Notes: a model not told the origin generated them from the sequence alone. Shown: positions 51,229-60,127, counted from the stretch's first letter. The stretch is 64,000 nucleotides of DNA from Spirochaetota bacterium (GCA_022711355.1 JAKLFE010000011.1:27345-91344), one strand, 5' to 3'. A program made the numbers and translations.

Positions 51229-51849
51229 ATGACCCCCCGTGAATTCCTCGGCCGCTACCTCCGCAGCCCCTGGGGCCTCGCCACCCTCTGCGCGGCCCCG
51301 GCGGCCTTGGCCGCCGGCCTGGCCCTCGGCTTGGGCCTCCTCGGAAGCGGGGCGGCCGCCCTCGGGATCCTGGCCCTCGGCCTCGGCTTCGGCCTCTTCA
51401 CCGACCCGGGGAGGAAGGCTGCCTTCGCCGAGCTCGAGCGCGAGGCCGCCGGCAGGGCCGCCTCGCGGGCCGCTTCCGTCCGGGAGGCGCGCTCGCGGCT
51501 GGCGGCCCTCCGCCTGCCCGAGGGCGAGGCGGCGCGGGCCCGCGACCTCCTCGTCCTCGAGGCGGGCCGCCTGGACGAGAGCTTCGCCGCCTCCGGCGCC
51601 TGCGATCCCGAGGCGGCCCAGGCGGTATCCGAGGGCCTCGAGCTCCTCGGGGCCTTCCTGCGCGAGCGCGACGAGGCCTCCACGGAGCGGCGCTTCGCCC
51701 TGCCCGACGCCCACCCCTTCCCCCGCGCCGAGGAGCGGACGGCCGCCGCCCTCCGCGAGAAGGCCGCCCTCGTGGCGGCCAGGCGCGCCGCCTCCGTCGG
51801 GGAGCTGCCCCCCGCCGACGCCGTGGCCATCGACGAGGAGCTCCCATGA
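51229..51849 (+). CDS. Membrane protein of unknown function, first gene of the radical SAM unit
   Basis: A 206-residue protein with a hydrophobic hairpin at about 16-57 (two helices rich in Ala, Gly and Leu) and a long charged helical cytoplasmic region rich in Ala, Arg and Glu (about 60-206). No family is recognised. Stop and following start overlap as ATGA, so it is translated together with the Cys-tailed protein. It might be a scaffold or partner for that protein (inference from position only). Confidence 0.7.
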   Translation: MTPREFLGRYLRSPWGLATLCAAPAALAAGLALGLGLLGSGAAALGILALGLGFGLFTDPGRKAAFAELEREAAGRAASRAASVREARSRLAALRLPEGEAARARDLLVLEAGRLDESFAASGACDPEAAQAVSEGLELLGAFLRERDEASTERRFALPDAHPFPRAEERTAAALREKAALVAARRAASVGELPPADAVAIDEELP

Positions 51850-53522
51850 AAGCCCGGATCCCGCGCGCCTGGCTCGCCTGCCTCGCCCTGGCGGCGGCCA
51901 TCTTCCTCCCCGCCGCCGCCCATGCCCTCTCGGCCGACCTCGCTGCGGTCGAGGTGACCGTGGTCCTGCGCCCCGACGGCAAGGCCGATGTCGCCCATCG
52001 TCTCGAGTGGCGCGCCTCCGGCGGCGAGATGCACGGCTTCTACTTCCAGGGCGAGTCCTTCGAGCCGGTATGGAACGCCGAGGCCTGCTGGGCCGACCTG
52101 CCCGGCGGACGCCGCGCCCCCCTCTCCATCGAGGACCTGGGCCGGGGGAAGTACGACGTCGTCCTCGCGGGCGGTCGCGGCTTCTCGGGCAGGGCCTACT
52201 ACAACCTCGCCTACGCCGGGGACTTCGCCGCCGCGGGCCTCCTGGCCCGCACAGCCTCGGCCGAGGGCGCGCGCCTCGTGGTCTTCAACTGGGGGCCGGT
52301 CTGGTGGGACGAGGGCCTGGAGAGCCGCGCGGTCCGGCTCGTCCTGCCCCGGCGGGTCGGCGGCGAGCGCCTGACCGAGGACGAGAAGGCGGCGATCCCC
52401 GCCCTGACCGAGGAGTTCGTCAACGCGCAGAACAAGATCGACTGGTACGGCAGCGCCGACGGCTCGGGGGGCTACTGGCTGACCGGCCTCTTCTTCCAGG
52501 AGGACATCCCCGCCGAGGGCGAGCAGCGCCTCCAGCTCTACTTCCCCGAGGGCTATCTCCAGCTCGACCCGGGGGCCGCCCTCGCCGAGCTCGCCGCGGC
52601 CGAGGAGGGAGGCGAGGCCGAGGTCTTCGGCGAGGCTCCCCCGGCTCCCGGCCCCCGGGAGAGCGGCCTCGACGCGCGCCTCCGCTCGCGGCCGGCCCTC
52701 GCCGCGGCGATCTTCCTCCCCCTCATCGCCTGCGCCCTCTTTCTCTACGGCAGGCGGCTCGCGGCCTTCCGCCGGCGCCGGGCCCTCCTCGCCGGCATAA
52801 GCTGGGCCGGCGACGCCTGGTCCCCGCCGCGCATCCTCGTCGGCTCCTACCAGGTGCCCGGCAAGGTGGCCGAGGGCCTCCACCCGGTCGAGGTCGCCCT
52901 CCTCATGGAGCTCCCCCTTCCCCGCGTCGCGGCCATCATGCTCGAGGGGCTCTCGCGGCAGGGCCTCGTCGAGCTCCTCGCCGAGGATCCCCTGCGCATC
53001 CGGGTCCTGGCCGGGCGCAAGGCCGAGAGCGAGTACGAGGAGGACTTCCTCGCCGCCTTCGACCACGAGGGGAGGGTCCTCTCTGGCCTCATGGCCGACT
53101 TCTTCGAGGCCGCGATAAAGAAGCTCCAGGAGAAGGTCTGGGACTGCGACCTCGAGGCCACCAAGGCCCACTACCGCGCGAAGATCCAGGCCGCCGAATC
53201 CGGGGAGGAGCCCTCGGCCTCGATCGCGCGACGCGACGGCCTGAACCACTACTGGCTCGGCTACTCCTACCTCGAGCGCCACCGGGAGCGCTACGCGGCG
53301 CTGTCCCTGCCCAAGGAGCTCAACGTGGGCTACGCCGAGTTCATGCGGAGCGCGGCCTGCTTCTCCGGCTGCTTCGCCCCCGCCGGGGGCAAGGTGGACG
53401 CCTGCTACTCGGCCTGCCACAACGCCTGCCACGACGCCTGCCACTCGGCCTGCCATTCCGCCTGCCACTCGGCCTGCCACTCGGCCTGCCATTCCGCCTG
53501 CGTATCCGGGGGGGCCCATTGA
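51846..53522 (+). CDS. DUF2207-like membrane protein with a nine-fold Ala-Cys-His-Ser tail
   Basis: A 558-residue protein. Signal peptide (about 1-28), extracytoplasmic beta-rich domain (about 30-265) beginning VEVTVVLRPDGKADVAHRLE as in DUF2207 proteins, one transmembrane helix (about 283-303), a basic stop-transfer (GRRLAAFRRRRALL), and a cytoplasmic part with winged-helix-like segments (VALLMELPLPRVAAIMLEGL). The C-terminus is nine tandem units of Ala-Cys-X-X (residues 519-554): ACYS, ACHN, ACHD, five ACHS, ACVS. The topology puts this tail in the cytoplasm, where the radical SAM enzyme of the next gene could reach it. The tail is the likely modification target or metal-binding site (inference). 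Confidence 0.8.
   Translation: MKARIPRAWLACLALAAAIFLPAAAHALSADLAAVEVTVVLRPDGKADVAHRLEWRASGGEMHGFYFQGESFEPVWNAEACWADLPGGRRAPLSIEDLGRGKYDVVLAGGRGFSGRAYYNLAYAGDFAAAGLLARTASAEGARLVVFNWGPVWWDEGLESRAVRLVLPRRVGGERLTEDEKAAIPALTEEFVNAQNKIDWYGSADGSGGYWLTGLFFQEDIPAEGEQRLQLYFPEGYLQLDPGAALAELAAAEEGGEAEVFGEAPPAPGPRESGLDARLRSRPALAAAIFLPLIACALFLYGRRLAAFRRRRALLAGISWAGDAWSPPRILVGSYQVPGKVAEGLHPVEVALLMELPLPRVAAIMLEGLSRQGLVELLAEDPLRIRVLAGRKAESEYEEDFLAAFDHEGRVLSGLMADFFEAAIKKLQEKVWDCDLEATKAHYRAKIQAAESGEEPSASIARRDGLNHYWLGYSYLERHRERYAALSLPKELNVGYAEFMRSAACFSGCFAPAGGKVDACYSACHNACHDACHSACHSACHSACHSACHSACVSGGAH
53400..53507 (+). repeat. Nine tandem 12-base units encoding Ala-Cys-X-X
   Basis: Nine in-frame units of GCCTGC plus two variable codons, 108 bases without interruption. 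Codon choice alternates between CACTCG and CATTCC for His-Ser, so units are not all recent copies; the peptide is conserved more than the DNA. The run ends 12 bases before the stop and overlaps nothing else. Confidence 0.95.
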
Positions 53523-54880
53523 GGATCGGCCTCGGCCGCGGCGAGCTGGCCCGGCTCCGGGACTGCGAGTCCTTCTACCGCTCGATGCGGCCCTGGCTCC
53601 TCCTGCGGGAGGAGGACTCGGTCCTCATAGTCCCGCCGAACCGGGTCTACAAGCTCGGCGGATCGGCGTCGCGCATCGCCTCCTGGCTCGACGCGGGGGG
53701 GCGCCTCGCCGAGCTGCCGGGCCTCGACGACGGCCGCGCCCTCGAGCTCTACCGATTCTTCGACGAGCTCCGCGCCGCCTGCGAGGGCCGCGAGCCCGAG
53801 GGGGGCTTCGCCCGCGTGCGCTACGGCTTCGACTTCTCCGCCCTGCCCATCCTCGGCGAGGCGGCCCTCACCTACCGCTGCAACGAGCGCTGCCGCTTCT
53901 GCTACGCCGGCTGCGGCCCCGCCGGGGCGGCGGCGGCCGGCGCCGACGGCGGGGGGGAGCTCGGGACCGAGGAGTGGAAGCGGATCATCCGCGTCTTCAA
54001 GGAGGAGGCGAAGATACCCTTCTTCTCCTTCACCGGGGGGGAGCCCCTCCTCAGGCCCGACCTCGAGGAGCTCGCCTCCTTCGCATCCTCCCTGGGGCTG
54101 CGGACCAACCTCATCACCAACGGGAGCCTCGCGACGAGCGCGCGCGCGGCCTCCCTGAGGGCCGCGGGCATCGACACGGCCCAGGTCAGCCTCGAGAGCC
54201 CCGAGCCGGGGATCCACGACTCGCTCTGCGGGGTCGAGGGGGCCTTCCGGGCCACGGTGTCGGGCATCGCGGCCCTCCGCGGCGCCGGGATCTCGGTGCA
54301 GACCAACTCGACCCTCACCCGGGAGAACGCGGAGAGCCTCCTCGGGCTCCCCGACTTCCTCGCCGGCCTGGGCGTGGCCCGCTTCTCCCTCAACCTCTTC
54401 ATCCCCGCGGGCCGGGGCCTGGGCGAGGACTCCCTCTTCCTGCCCTACTCGGAGGCGGGCGCGATGGTCGACGCCGTCCGCCGCGCCGCCCACGCCTGCG
54501 GCCTCTCCTTCCTCTGGTACAGCCCGACCCCCTACTGCCTGTACAATCCCGTGGCGAGGGGCCTGGGCAACAAGAGCTGCGCGGCCGCCGACGGCCTGGT
54601 CCACGTCAACCCCCGGGGCGAGATCCTGCCCTGCTCCTCCTGGGACGAGAGCCTGGGCAGCCTCCTCGAATCGAGCTTCGAGTCGATCTGGTTCTCGGAG
54701 CGGGCCCGCTTCCTGAAGGGCAAGGGCTTCGCCCCGGCGGGCTGCTCCGGCTGCGGCTCCTTCGTCGCCTGCCAGGGGGCCTGTCCCCTGTATTGGCGCT
54801 ACGCCGGGCTCGGGGAGCTCGAGGGCAGGGGGCCGCGCGCCCAAGGAGGTTCCGCATGCACGGCGAGTTCCGCTTCCTGA
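53519..54880 (+). CDS. Radical SAM/SPASM maturase with PqqD-like N-terminal region
   Basis: A 453-residue enzyme. Residues about 33-66 (SVLIVPPNRVYKLGGSASRI and following Asp-Ala-Gly-Gly turn) look like a PqqD-type peptide-recognition fold. The radical SAM core has Cys121, Cys125 and Cys128 in CNERCRFC, GGEP at about 173-176 and LITNGS. The C-terminal SPASM domain holds extra cluster cysteines: PRGEILPC and CSGCGSFVACQGACPLYW. Such proteins crosslink or otherwise modify peptides made next door. Start is TTG at 53519, overlapping the Cys-tail gene's stop as TTGA, so the substrate candidate and enzyme are made together. The end overlaps the next gene by 25 bases. Confidence 0.9.
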   Translation: MRIGLGRGELARLRDCESFYRSMRPWLLLREEDSVLIVPPNRVYKLGGSASRIASWLDAGGRLAELPGLDDGRALELYRFFDELRAACEGREPEGGFARVRYGFDFSALPILGEAALTYRCNERCRFCYAGCGPAGAAAAGADGGGELGTEEWKRIIRVFKEEAKIPFFSFTGGEPLLRPDLEELASFASSLGLRTNLITNGSLATSARAASLRAAGIDTAQVSLESPEPGIHDSLCGVEGAFRATVSGIAALRGAGISVQTNSTLTRENAESLLGLPDFLAGLGVARFSLNLFIPAGRGLGEDSLFLPYSEAGAMVDAVRRAAHACGLSFLWYSPTPYCLYNPVARGLGNKSCAAADGLVHVNPRGEILPCSSWDESLGSLLESSFESIWFSERARFLKGKGFAPAGCSGCGSFVACQGACPLYWRYAGLGELEGRGPRAQGGSACTASSAS

Positions 54881-55755
54881 AGCTCGGCCTCGGCTCGAGG
54901 CTCGTCCTCTCGGGCTCCCTCTTCGCCGCCGGGGTCGCCCTCGAGCTGGCCCTGCGGGGCGGCATCCTCCCCGGCCTCGCCCTGGTGGCCGCGGGCTGGC
55001 TCCCCCTCATGCTCCGCCCCGCCACGAACAAGCCCGAGGACCAGGGCCTCGAGGAGTGGCGGCCGGTCACGATGGCGGAGGTGGACCGCCTCGAGGACGG
55101 CATCCGCCAATCGGTCAAGCTCCGCAAGAGGACCCGCGACCTCAAGACCGGCCTCCTCGTCGGGCTGCTGTCGCCCATCGTCTTGACCGCCCTCGGCGTC
55201 CTCGCCGCCATAGGCCGGGGCGACCTCTCCTTCGTGATCGGCAACGCCGCCGCATTCCTCGTGCCGGCCCTCTTCTTCGGCCGGGTGCGGGTCTTCGTGC
55301 CGGGGGACATACAGTTCAAGCTCCTCTCCTTCCGGGCCTTCCTCTCCGAGCCCCTTCCCGCCGGGATTTCCGCCTCCCCCTACCTCCGCTTCGACAAGGA
55401 CCCGGCGGGACGCGACATACCCGAGGACCTCCGCCTCATGCTCGAGCCCAAGCGCCCTCCCGAGGACCTCGTCGGGATCCAGGTGCAGGCGGCGATCAAC
55501 AAGGGTCCGAACGGGAAGGTGCCCTATCTCTACGCGGTCCTCCTCGCCAAGGGGACGAAGGGGCCGGCCTACGAGGCGGCGAGGCGCTTCAAGAGCCGAG
55601 GTTTCGTGGTGGAGGGCGGCTCGGACGGCGAGTACGGGACGGTGGTGATCCGCCAGTCTACTTCCTCGGGCGGCTACCACACGACGCCGGACGACTGCCG
55701 CGAGCTCGGGCGGGCCTGCGCGGCCCTGCTCGGCTCGCTGAAGGCCGGCGCCTGA
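54856..55755 (+). CDS. Membrane protein of unknown function, last gene of the radical SAM unit
   Basis: A 299-residue protein with hydrophobic pairs at about 14-52 (two helices) and about 97-138 (VGLLSPIVLTALGVLAAIG and AAAFLVPALFF), then a cytoplasmic domain of alternating strands and helices (about 140-299, with FVVEGGSDGEYGTVVIRQST). AAGGAGG precedes the ATG at 54856. No family recognised. It may help anchor or export the modified protein (position-based inference only). Confidence 0.7.
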   Translation: MHGEFRFLKLGLGSRLVLSGSLFAAGVALELALRGGILPGLALVAAGWLPLMLRPATNKPEDQGLEEWRPVTMAEVDRLEDGIRQSVKLRKRTRDLKTGLLVGLLSPIVLTALGVLAAIGRGDLSFVIGNAAAFLVPALFFGRVRVFVPGDIQFKLLSFRAFLSEPLPAGISASPYLRFDKDPAGRDIPEDLRLMLEPKRPPEDLVGIQVQAAINKGPNGKVPYLYAVLLAKGTKGPAYEAARRFKSRGFVVEGGSDGEYGTVVIRQSTSSGGYHTTPDDCRELGRACAALLGSLKAGA

Positions 55756-55771
55756 GCCCCCCGCCGGCCGC

Positions 55772-55800
55772 TTCTCGAAAGCCTCCCTTCGCGCTACGAT
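55772..55800 (+). promoter_or_regulatory. Promoter of the HIT-family gene, leaderless type
   Basis: TTCTCG (55772-55777), 17-base spacer, TACGAT (55795-55800), six bases to the ATG at 55807. The -35 is weak. Confidence 0.5.
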
Positions 55801-55806
55801 AGGGCC

Positions 55807-56232
55807 ATGAAACACGATCCTGCCTGCTTCTACTGCGTTCCCGAGAAGCGCCCCGCCGAGCTGGCCCTCGAGATCGCCGATCTCGAGGTCTCCACCCTCT
55901 TCCTGTTCAAGGAGCAGAGCCACCCCGGCCGCTGCATCCTCGCCTACAAGGAGCACGCCCGGGAGCTCTACGAGCTCCCGCCTGAGGACCTGGCCGCCTT
56001 CGGCCGCGACCTCGCGCGGGCCTCCAAGGCCGTAGCCGGCGCGGTGAAGCCCGCGAAGCTCAACTACGGGGCCTTCGGCGACAAGATGGGCCACCTCCAC
56101 TTCCACATCGTCCCCAAGCTCGAGGGCGGACGCTCCTGGGGCGGCATGTTCGACATGATGCCGGAGCCCAAGAAGCTCGCCCCCGAGGCCGAGCTCGCCG
56201 CCCTGGCCGCCGCCATCAAGGCCGGGCTGTAA
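55807..56232 (+). CDS. HIT-family nucleotide hydrolase/transferase
   Basis: A 141-residue protein with the histidine triad GHLHFHIVPK (His96, His98, His100), where His98 is the expected nucleophile. The N-terminal CFYCVPEKRP supplies a CxxC-like pair seen in many HIT proteins that bind zinc. Likely hydrolyses dinucleoside polyphosphates or AMP-linked compounds. It is followed 11 bases later by the GH4 gene. A Gly/Met-rich C-terminal loop (GGMFDMMPEPKK) is unusual. Confidence 0.88.
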   Translation: MKHDPACFYCVPEKRPAELALEIADLEVSTLFLFKEQSHPGRCILAYKEHARELYELPPEDLAAFGRDLARASKAVAGAVKPAKLNYGAFGDKMGHLHFHIVPKLEGGRSWGGMFDMMPEPKKLAPEAELAALAAAIKAGL

Positions 56233-56243
56233 GCTCCCTCGCC

Positions 56244-57602
56244 ATGAAGATCGTCCTCATCGGCGCGGGCAGCGCCCAGTTCGGCTTCGGGACCTTGGGC
56301 GACATCTTCCAGAGCGCGGCCCTCGCCGGCTCGGAGATCGCCCTCGTCGACATCGACGGCGCGGCCCTCGAGCGGGTGCGGAAGGCCGCCGCGGAATTCG
56401 TGGCCGCCAAGGGCCTGCCCTTCGCGGTGACGGCCTCGACCGAGCGGGCGAAGGCCCTCGCCGGAGCCGACTTCGTCCTGATCTCCATCGAGGTCGGGGA
56501 CCGCTTCGCCCTCTGGGACATGGACTGGAAGCTGCCCCTCCAGTACGGCATCCGGCAGGTCTACGGCGAGAACGGCGGCCCGGGCGGCCTCTTCCACGCC
56601 CTCAGGATCATCCCGCCGATCCTCGATATCTGCGCGGACGTCGAGGCGCTCTGCCCCGAGGCCTTCGTCTTCTGCTACTCGAACCCCATGACGGCCATCG
56701 TCACGACGGTGCTCCGGCGCTTCCCCGGCCTGCGCTTCGTCGGGCTCTGCCACGAGATCGCCTCGCTCGGCCGCTACCTCCCGGGCATCCTCGGGACGCC
56801 CAAGGAGAACCTGCGCTTCCGCGCGGCCGGGCTCAACCACTGCAGCGTCCTCCTCGAGGCCTCCTACGCGGATTCGGGGAAGGACGCCTATCCCGATATC
56901 CTGCGGAAGGCGCCGGCCTTCTTCGAGAAGGAGCCCGGCTACAGCGACCTCCTGGACTACGCGAGGCGCACGGGGAGGATGCCGCGAACCGAGGGCGCGG
57001 AGGGGCGCCGCGCGATCGATCGCGTCGAGAGCGCCAGGCCCTGGTCCGACCGCCTCCTCTTCAAGGAGATCCTCGAGCGCTTCGGCCTCCTCCCGATCAC
57101 CACGGACAGCCACCTCGGGGAGTATATCGCCTGGGCCCACGAGGCCGCCGACCACCGGGGCATCCTCGACTTCTACGCCTTCTACCGCGAGAGCCTGGCC
57201 CGCGCCGAGGCGCGGATCGAGCTCGAGCTCAAGGAGCGCGTGGTGCCGATCATGGAGGGCATAATCGGGGACCTCCGCTACGAGGAGGCCGCGGTCAACC
57301 TGCCGAACGAGGGCCTCATCCCGGACCTGCCCGGCTTCGTCGCCGTGGAGGTACCCGCCCTCGTCGGGAGGAAGGGGCTCGAGGGGCATCGCTTCGCGAG
57401 CTACCCCAAGGCCTTCGGCGCCCTCCTGCGCAACTACTGCGGCGTCTACGACCTCACGGCCGAGGCCGTACTGAAGGGCAGCCGCGAGCTCGCGATCCAA
57501 GCCCTCCTCGTGAGCCCCGTAGCCTGCGGGCCCTCGCGGGCCGAGGAGCTGGTCGAGCTCATGGTCGACCATCAGCGGCAGTGGCTCGGCTACCTCAAGT
57601 AG
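56244..57602 (+). CDS. GH4-family glycosidase (NAD- and Mn-dependent), alpha-glucosidase-like
   Basis: A 452-residue glycoside hydrolase of family 4. The NAD loop is VLIGAGSAQFGFGTLGDI and the metal-binding region YSNPMTAIVTTV with FVGLCHEIASLGR (Cys and His as metal ligands). In GH4 the tripeptide after Cys-His correlates with substrate: CHEV is found in alpha-glucosidase AglA, CHSV in alpha-galactosidases and CNVP in phospho-glucosidases. CHEI here points to an alpha-glucosidase-like activity on non-phosphorylated sugars (inference). Cytoplasmic, so it acts on imported oligosaccharides. The stop is 22 bases before the convergent Nudix gene. Confidence 0.87.
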   Translation: MKIVLIGAGSAQFGFGTLGDIFQSAALAGSEIALVDIDGAALERVRKAAAEFVAAKGLPFAVTASTERAKALAGADFVLISIEVGDRFALWDMDWKLPLQYGIRQVYGENGGPGGLFHALRIIPPILDICADVEALCPEAFVFCYSNPMTAIVTTVLRRFPGLRFVGLCHEIASLGRYLPGILGTPKENLRFRAAGLNHCSVLLEASYADSGKDAYPDILRKAPAFFEKEPGYSDLLDYARRTGRMPRTEGAEGRRAIDRVESARPWSDRLLFKEILERFGLLPITTDSHLGEYIAWAHEAADHRGILDFYAFYRESLARAEARIELELKERVVPIMEGIIGDLRYEEAAVNLPNEGLIPDLPGFVAVEVPALVGRKGLEGHRFASYPKAFGALLRNYCGVYDLTAEAVLKGSRELAIQALLVSPVACGPSRAEELVELMVDHQRQWLGYLK

Positions 57603-57624
57603 GGCCCCTCGGGCGGGACGGCGC

Positions 57625-58269
57625 CTAGCCGAGCCCCGCAGCCCGTAGCAGGGCCTCGAGCTCGGCGAGGATCCTCGCGGTGGCTCCCCAGACCTCGCCG
57701 CCCGCGAGGAGGTAGTAGGGCAGCTCCCATCGCCTGCCGCCGATCTCGCGGAGGCCCGAGCGGCGGCGCGAGGGATCCAGGAGCTCCGAGAGGCCCGGCT
57801 CGAGGATCCCGGCCACCTCGGCCGGCGAGGGCCGGAAGGCCGGCCGCTCGGCGCGGAAGCCGACGAAGGGGCTGACCTGGAAGCGGCTCGAGGGCAGCCA
57901 GAGCTCGCTCAACGCGCCCAGGAGGCGGATCGAGGAGGGATCAGCGCCGAGCTCCTCCTCGGTCTCGCGGAGGGCCGCCTCGCCGGGGCTCTCCCCAGGC
58001 TCGCGCCCGCCTCCGGGAAGGGATATCTGCCCGCCGTGCGGGCCGCCGGACTCGACGCGGCGGATGAGGGGGAAGCGCGGCTCGCCGCCGCTGAAGTAGA
58101 GGAGGACGAGGACCGAGGCCTCGCGGCGGGCCGAGCCCGGCGGCTCCGGGCCGCCGAGTCCTTCCAGGTACCCGGGGGCCATGGCCGCCTGCGCGCTCTC
58201 GCCCGGCAGGGGCCCGGCGAGGGCTCGCTCCAGGCTCCGGGCGAAGCTCTCGGCCTTCGTCTGAATCAC
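57625..58269 (-). CDS. Nudix hydrolase, CoA-pyrophosphatase-like (NudL type)
   Basis: A 214-residue Nudix protein. The Nudix box GGGREPGESPGEAALRETEE (with ELG) fits GX5EX7REUXEEXGU. Just before it, ESGGPHGGQISLPGG resembles the HxGqiafPGG element of the CoA-pyrophosphatase branch. Start is GTG at 58269. It stands 51 bases after the AAA+ gene in the same direction. CoA or NADH hydrolysis is the likely activity, though other diphosphates are possible. Confidence 0.85.
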   Translation of the reverse strand: MIQTKAESFARSLERALAGPLPGESAQAAMAPGYLEGLGGPEPPGSARREASVLVLLYFSGGEPRFPLIRRVESGGPHGGQISLPGGGREPGESPGEAALRETEEELGADPSSIRLLGALSELWLPSSRFQVSPFVGFRAERPAFRPSPAEVAGILEPGLSELLDPSRRRSGLREIGGRRWELPYYLLAGGEVWGATARILAELEALLRAAGLG

Positions 58270-58320
58270 CCCCGGGCTCGGACCGCGGCCATCATGCCGC
58301 CCCGCGCTCCCCGGCGAGCG

Positions 58321-60072
58321 TCACTGCCGCTCGCCAAGGAGGGCCTTGAGCTCCCCGATGTCCCGCACGAGGCGGGTGCGGTCGAGGTTCTGCAGGCGCT
58401 TGGGGACCATCTCCTTGGAGGTGCACTCGAGGACGGCGACGAGGTTCTGCAGCTCGATCTCGTGGGGGTAGGCCGGGGGGACGAAGTCGGCCATCGTCTC
58501 GTCCATGTCCTCCTTCGTGACGAAGGTCCTGCTCTCCATCGCCGCTCGCATCTTGGCGCGGATGAGGACGGCCTCGAGGTCGGCCCCCGAGAACTCGTGG
58601 CGGAACTTCTTCAGGAGATCCCCCACGGGGAATTTCCTGATGGAGAGGTCGAGCTTGCGCACGAGGGTGTCGAAGAGGGCGATCCGGTCCTCGTCGGACT
58701 CGGGGTAGAAGAGGGCGAGGTGCTCCTCGGCCCGGCCCTGGCGCTTCAAGTCGATGGGCAGGAGGTCGGGACGGCAGGTTATGAGGAACCAGATGATCTT
58801 GCCCCGGTACTCGGTGTTGCCCATGAAGGAGGCGATCTGCGAGAAGACGCGGTTGGATACGCCCGAGTCACCTTCCTGGTCCCGGTCGCCCAGGAAGGCG
58901 TCGGCCTCGTCGATCATCACCGCCACGGGGGACATCGCCTTGAGGATGGAGAGGACCCGCTCGAGGTTGGACTCGGTGACCCCCTGCCACTTCGAGCGGA
59001 AATTCCTGAACTTGACCATGGGCACGCCGATCTCGCCGGCGAAGGCCGAGACCATGAAGCTCTTGCCCGTGCCTACGGGGCCCGCGATGAGGTAGCCCAT
59101 GGGCAGGACGTCGAGCCTACCCTGCTTGATCGCGCGGGCGGCGTTCTTGAAGCGACGCTTGACGAACTCGTGGCCCGAGACGTAGGAGAGGTCGGCCCCC
59201 GTCTCGAGGAACTCCAGGAGGCCGCCGGCCTCGGCCTCGATGATGGCCTTCTTCCGCTGGCGCATGTACTCGAGGGAGATGGGCCTGTCCTCCTGCCAGC
59301 TCTCGGCGGCGAGGCGGTTGAGGTTCTGGAGGTTGAGGCCCGAGGCGAGGGCCGCGACCTGCTCGCAGCCCAGGCCCTTGTCCAGGAGGAGCTGGCCCTT
59401 GGCCTCGAGGAAGCGGAGGAACTGGCAGCGCACGGCCTCGTCGGGGATGGGGATCTCGACCTTGACCGTGCTCGGGCTCGTGGCGAGGCGGGGGTTCAGG
59501 TCGGCCATGTTCTCGGTGAGGAGGATGACCGAGACGTCGCCCCGGGTGAAGACCGGCTCGTGGGACCAGCGGTTCAGGGTGACGAAGCAGTAGCGGTCCT
59601 CCTCGGACAGGCGCGCGACGTCGCTCGCGGGGGCCACGGTCTCGGCGTAGTCCACGATGAGGACGATGCGCTTCTTCTGCGGTATCAGGGTGAGGAAGTA
59701 CTCCTCGAGGTAGGCGAAGGCCTTGTTCGGGTCGTTGGATCGGAAGTCCTCGTCGCCCGTGTCGGGCCGGCGGCTGCGCATGACGGCTAGGTAGTCCCGC
59801 TCCATGGCCTTGTCGCAGAAGCTCACCCCGCTCGAGCGGTCGTAGTAGACGATGACGTCGCGGTTCCCGAAGAGGACGTCGGAGATGTACTCCTGGATCT
59901 TGGCGAAGAGGAACTCGCCCTCGTTCATCTTGTGGGGCAGGAAGTCCCGGATGTTCCCGTGGACGATGTAGAGGTTGGCGGTCTTGGAGCAGTACTTGTA
60001 CGAGAGCTCCTGGGCCCAGGCGGGCAGGATCTTGATGAACGGCAGGTTCTTGACGATGAGCTGTTCCTTCAC
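58321..60072 (-). CDS. AAA+ ATPase with degenerate N-terminal module (Ycf46-like)
   Basis: A 583-residue protein. The C-terminal half has Walker A GPVGTGKS, Walker B AVMIDEADAF, sensor-1-like WFLITCRPDLLP and an arginine near KRQGRAEEHL. The N-terminal half (about 30-270) also looks like a P-loop fold (NLYIVHGNIRDFLP, RIVLIVDYAETVAP, SVILLTENMADLNP) but has no Walker A. This two-module plan matches Ycf46/SpoVK-type ATPases. The start is GTG at 60072 with GGAGG upstream. It is divergent from a GT-B-like gene. Function unknown; remodelling of protein complexes is typical. Confidence 0.83.
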   Translation of the reverse strand: MKEQLIVKNLPFIKILPAWAQELSYKYCSKTANLYIVHGNIRDFLPHKMNEGEFLFAKIQEYISDVLFGNRDVIVYYDRSSGVSFCDKAMERDYLAVMRSRRPDTGDEDFRSNDPNKAFAYLEEYFLTLIPQKKRIVLIVDYAETVAPASDVARLSEEDRYCFVTLNRWSHEPVFTRGDVSVILLTENMADLNPRLATSPSTVKVEIPIPDEAVRCQFLRFLEAKGQLLLDKGLGCEQVAALASGLNLQNLNRLAAESWQEDRPISLEYMRQRKKAIIEAEAGGLLEFLETGADLSYVSGHEFVKRRFKNAARAIKQGRLDVLPMGYLIAGPVGTGKSFMVSAFAGEIGVPMVKFRNFRSKWQGVTESNLERVLSILKAMSPVAVMIDEADAFLGDRDQEGDSGVSNRVFSQIASFMGNTEYRGKIIWFLITCRPDLLPIDLKRQGRAEEHLALFYPESDEDRIALFDTLVRKLDLSIRKFPVGDLLKKFRHEFSGADLEAVLIRAKMRAAMESRTFVTKEDMDETMADFVPPAYPHEIELQNLVAVLECTSKEMVPKRLQNLDRTRLVRDIGELKALLGERQ

Positions 60073-60127
60073 GAGTCCTCCGCTGGCCCCAGTATGGCCC
60101 CTCCGCGGGCCCGAGGGCAAGGACTCT

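Noticed and set aside
51239..53518. Very long open frame preceding and in frame with the radical SAM gene
   Set aside because: Its translation is Arg/Pro-rich and lies out of frame over two well-supported genes. The true enzyme starts at TTG 53519.
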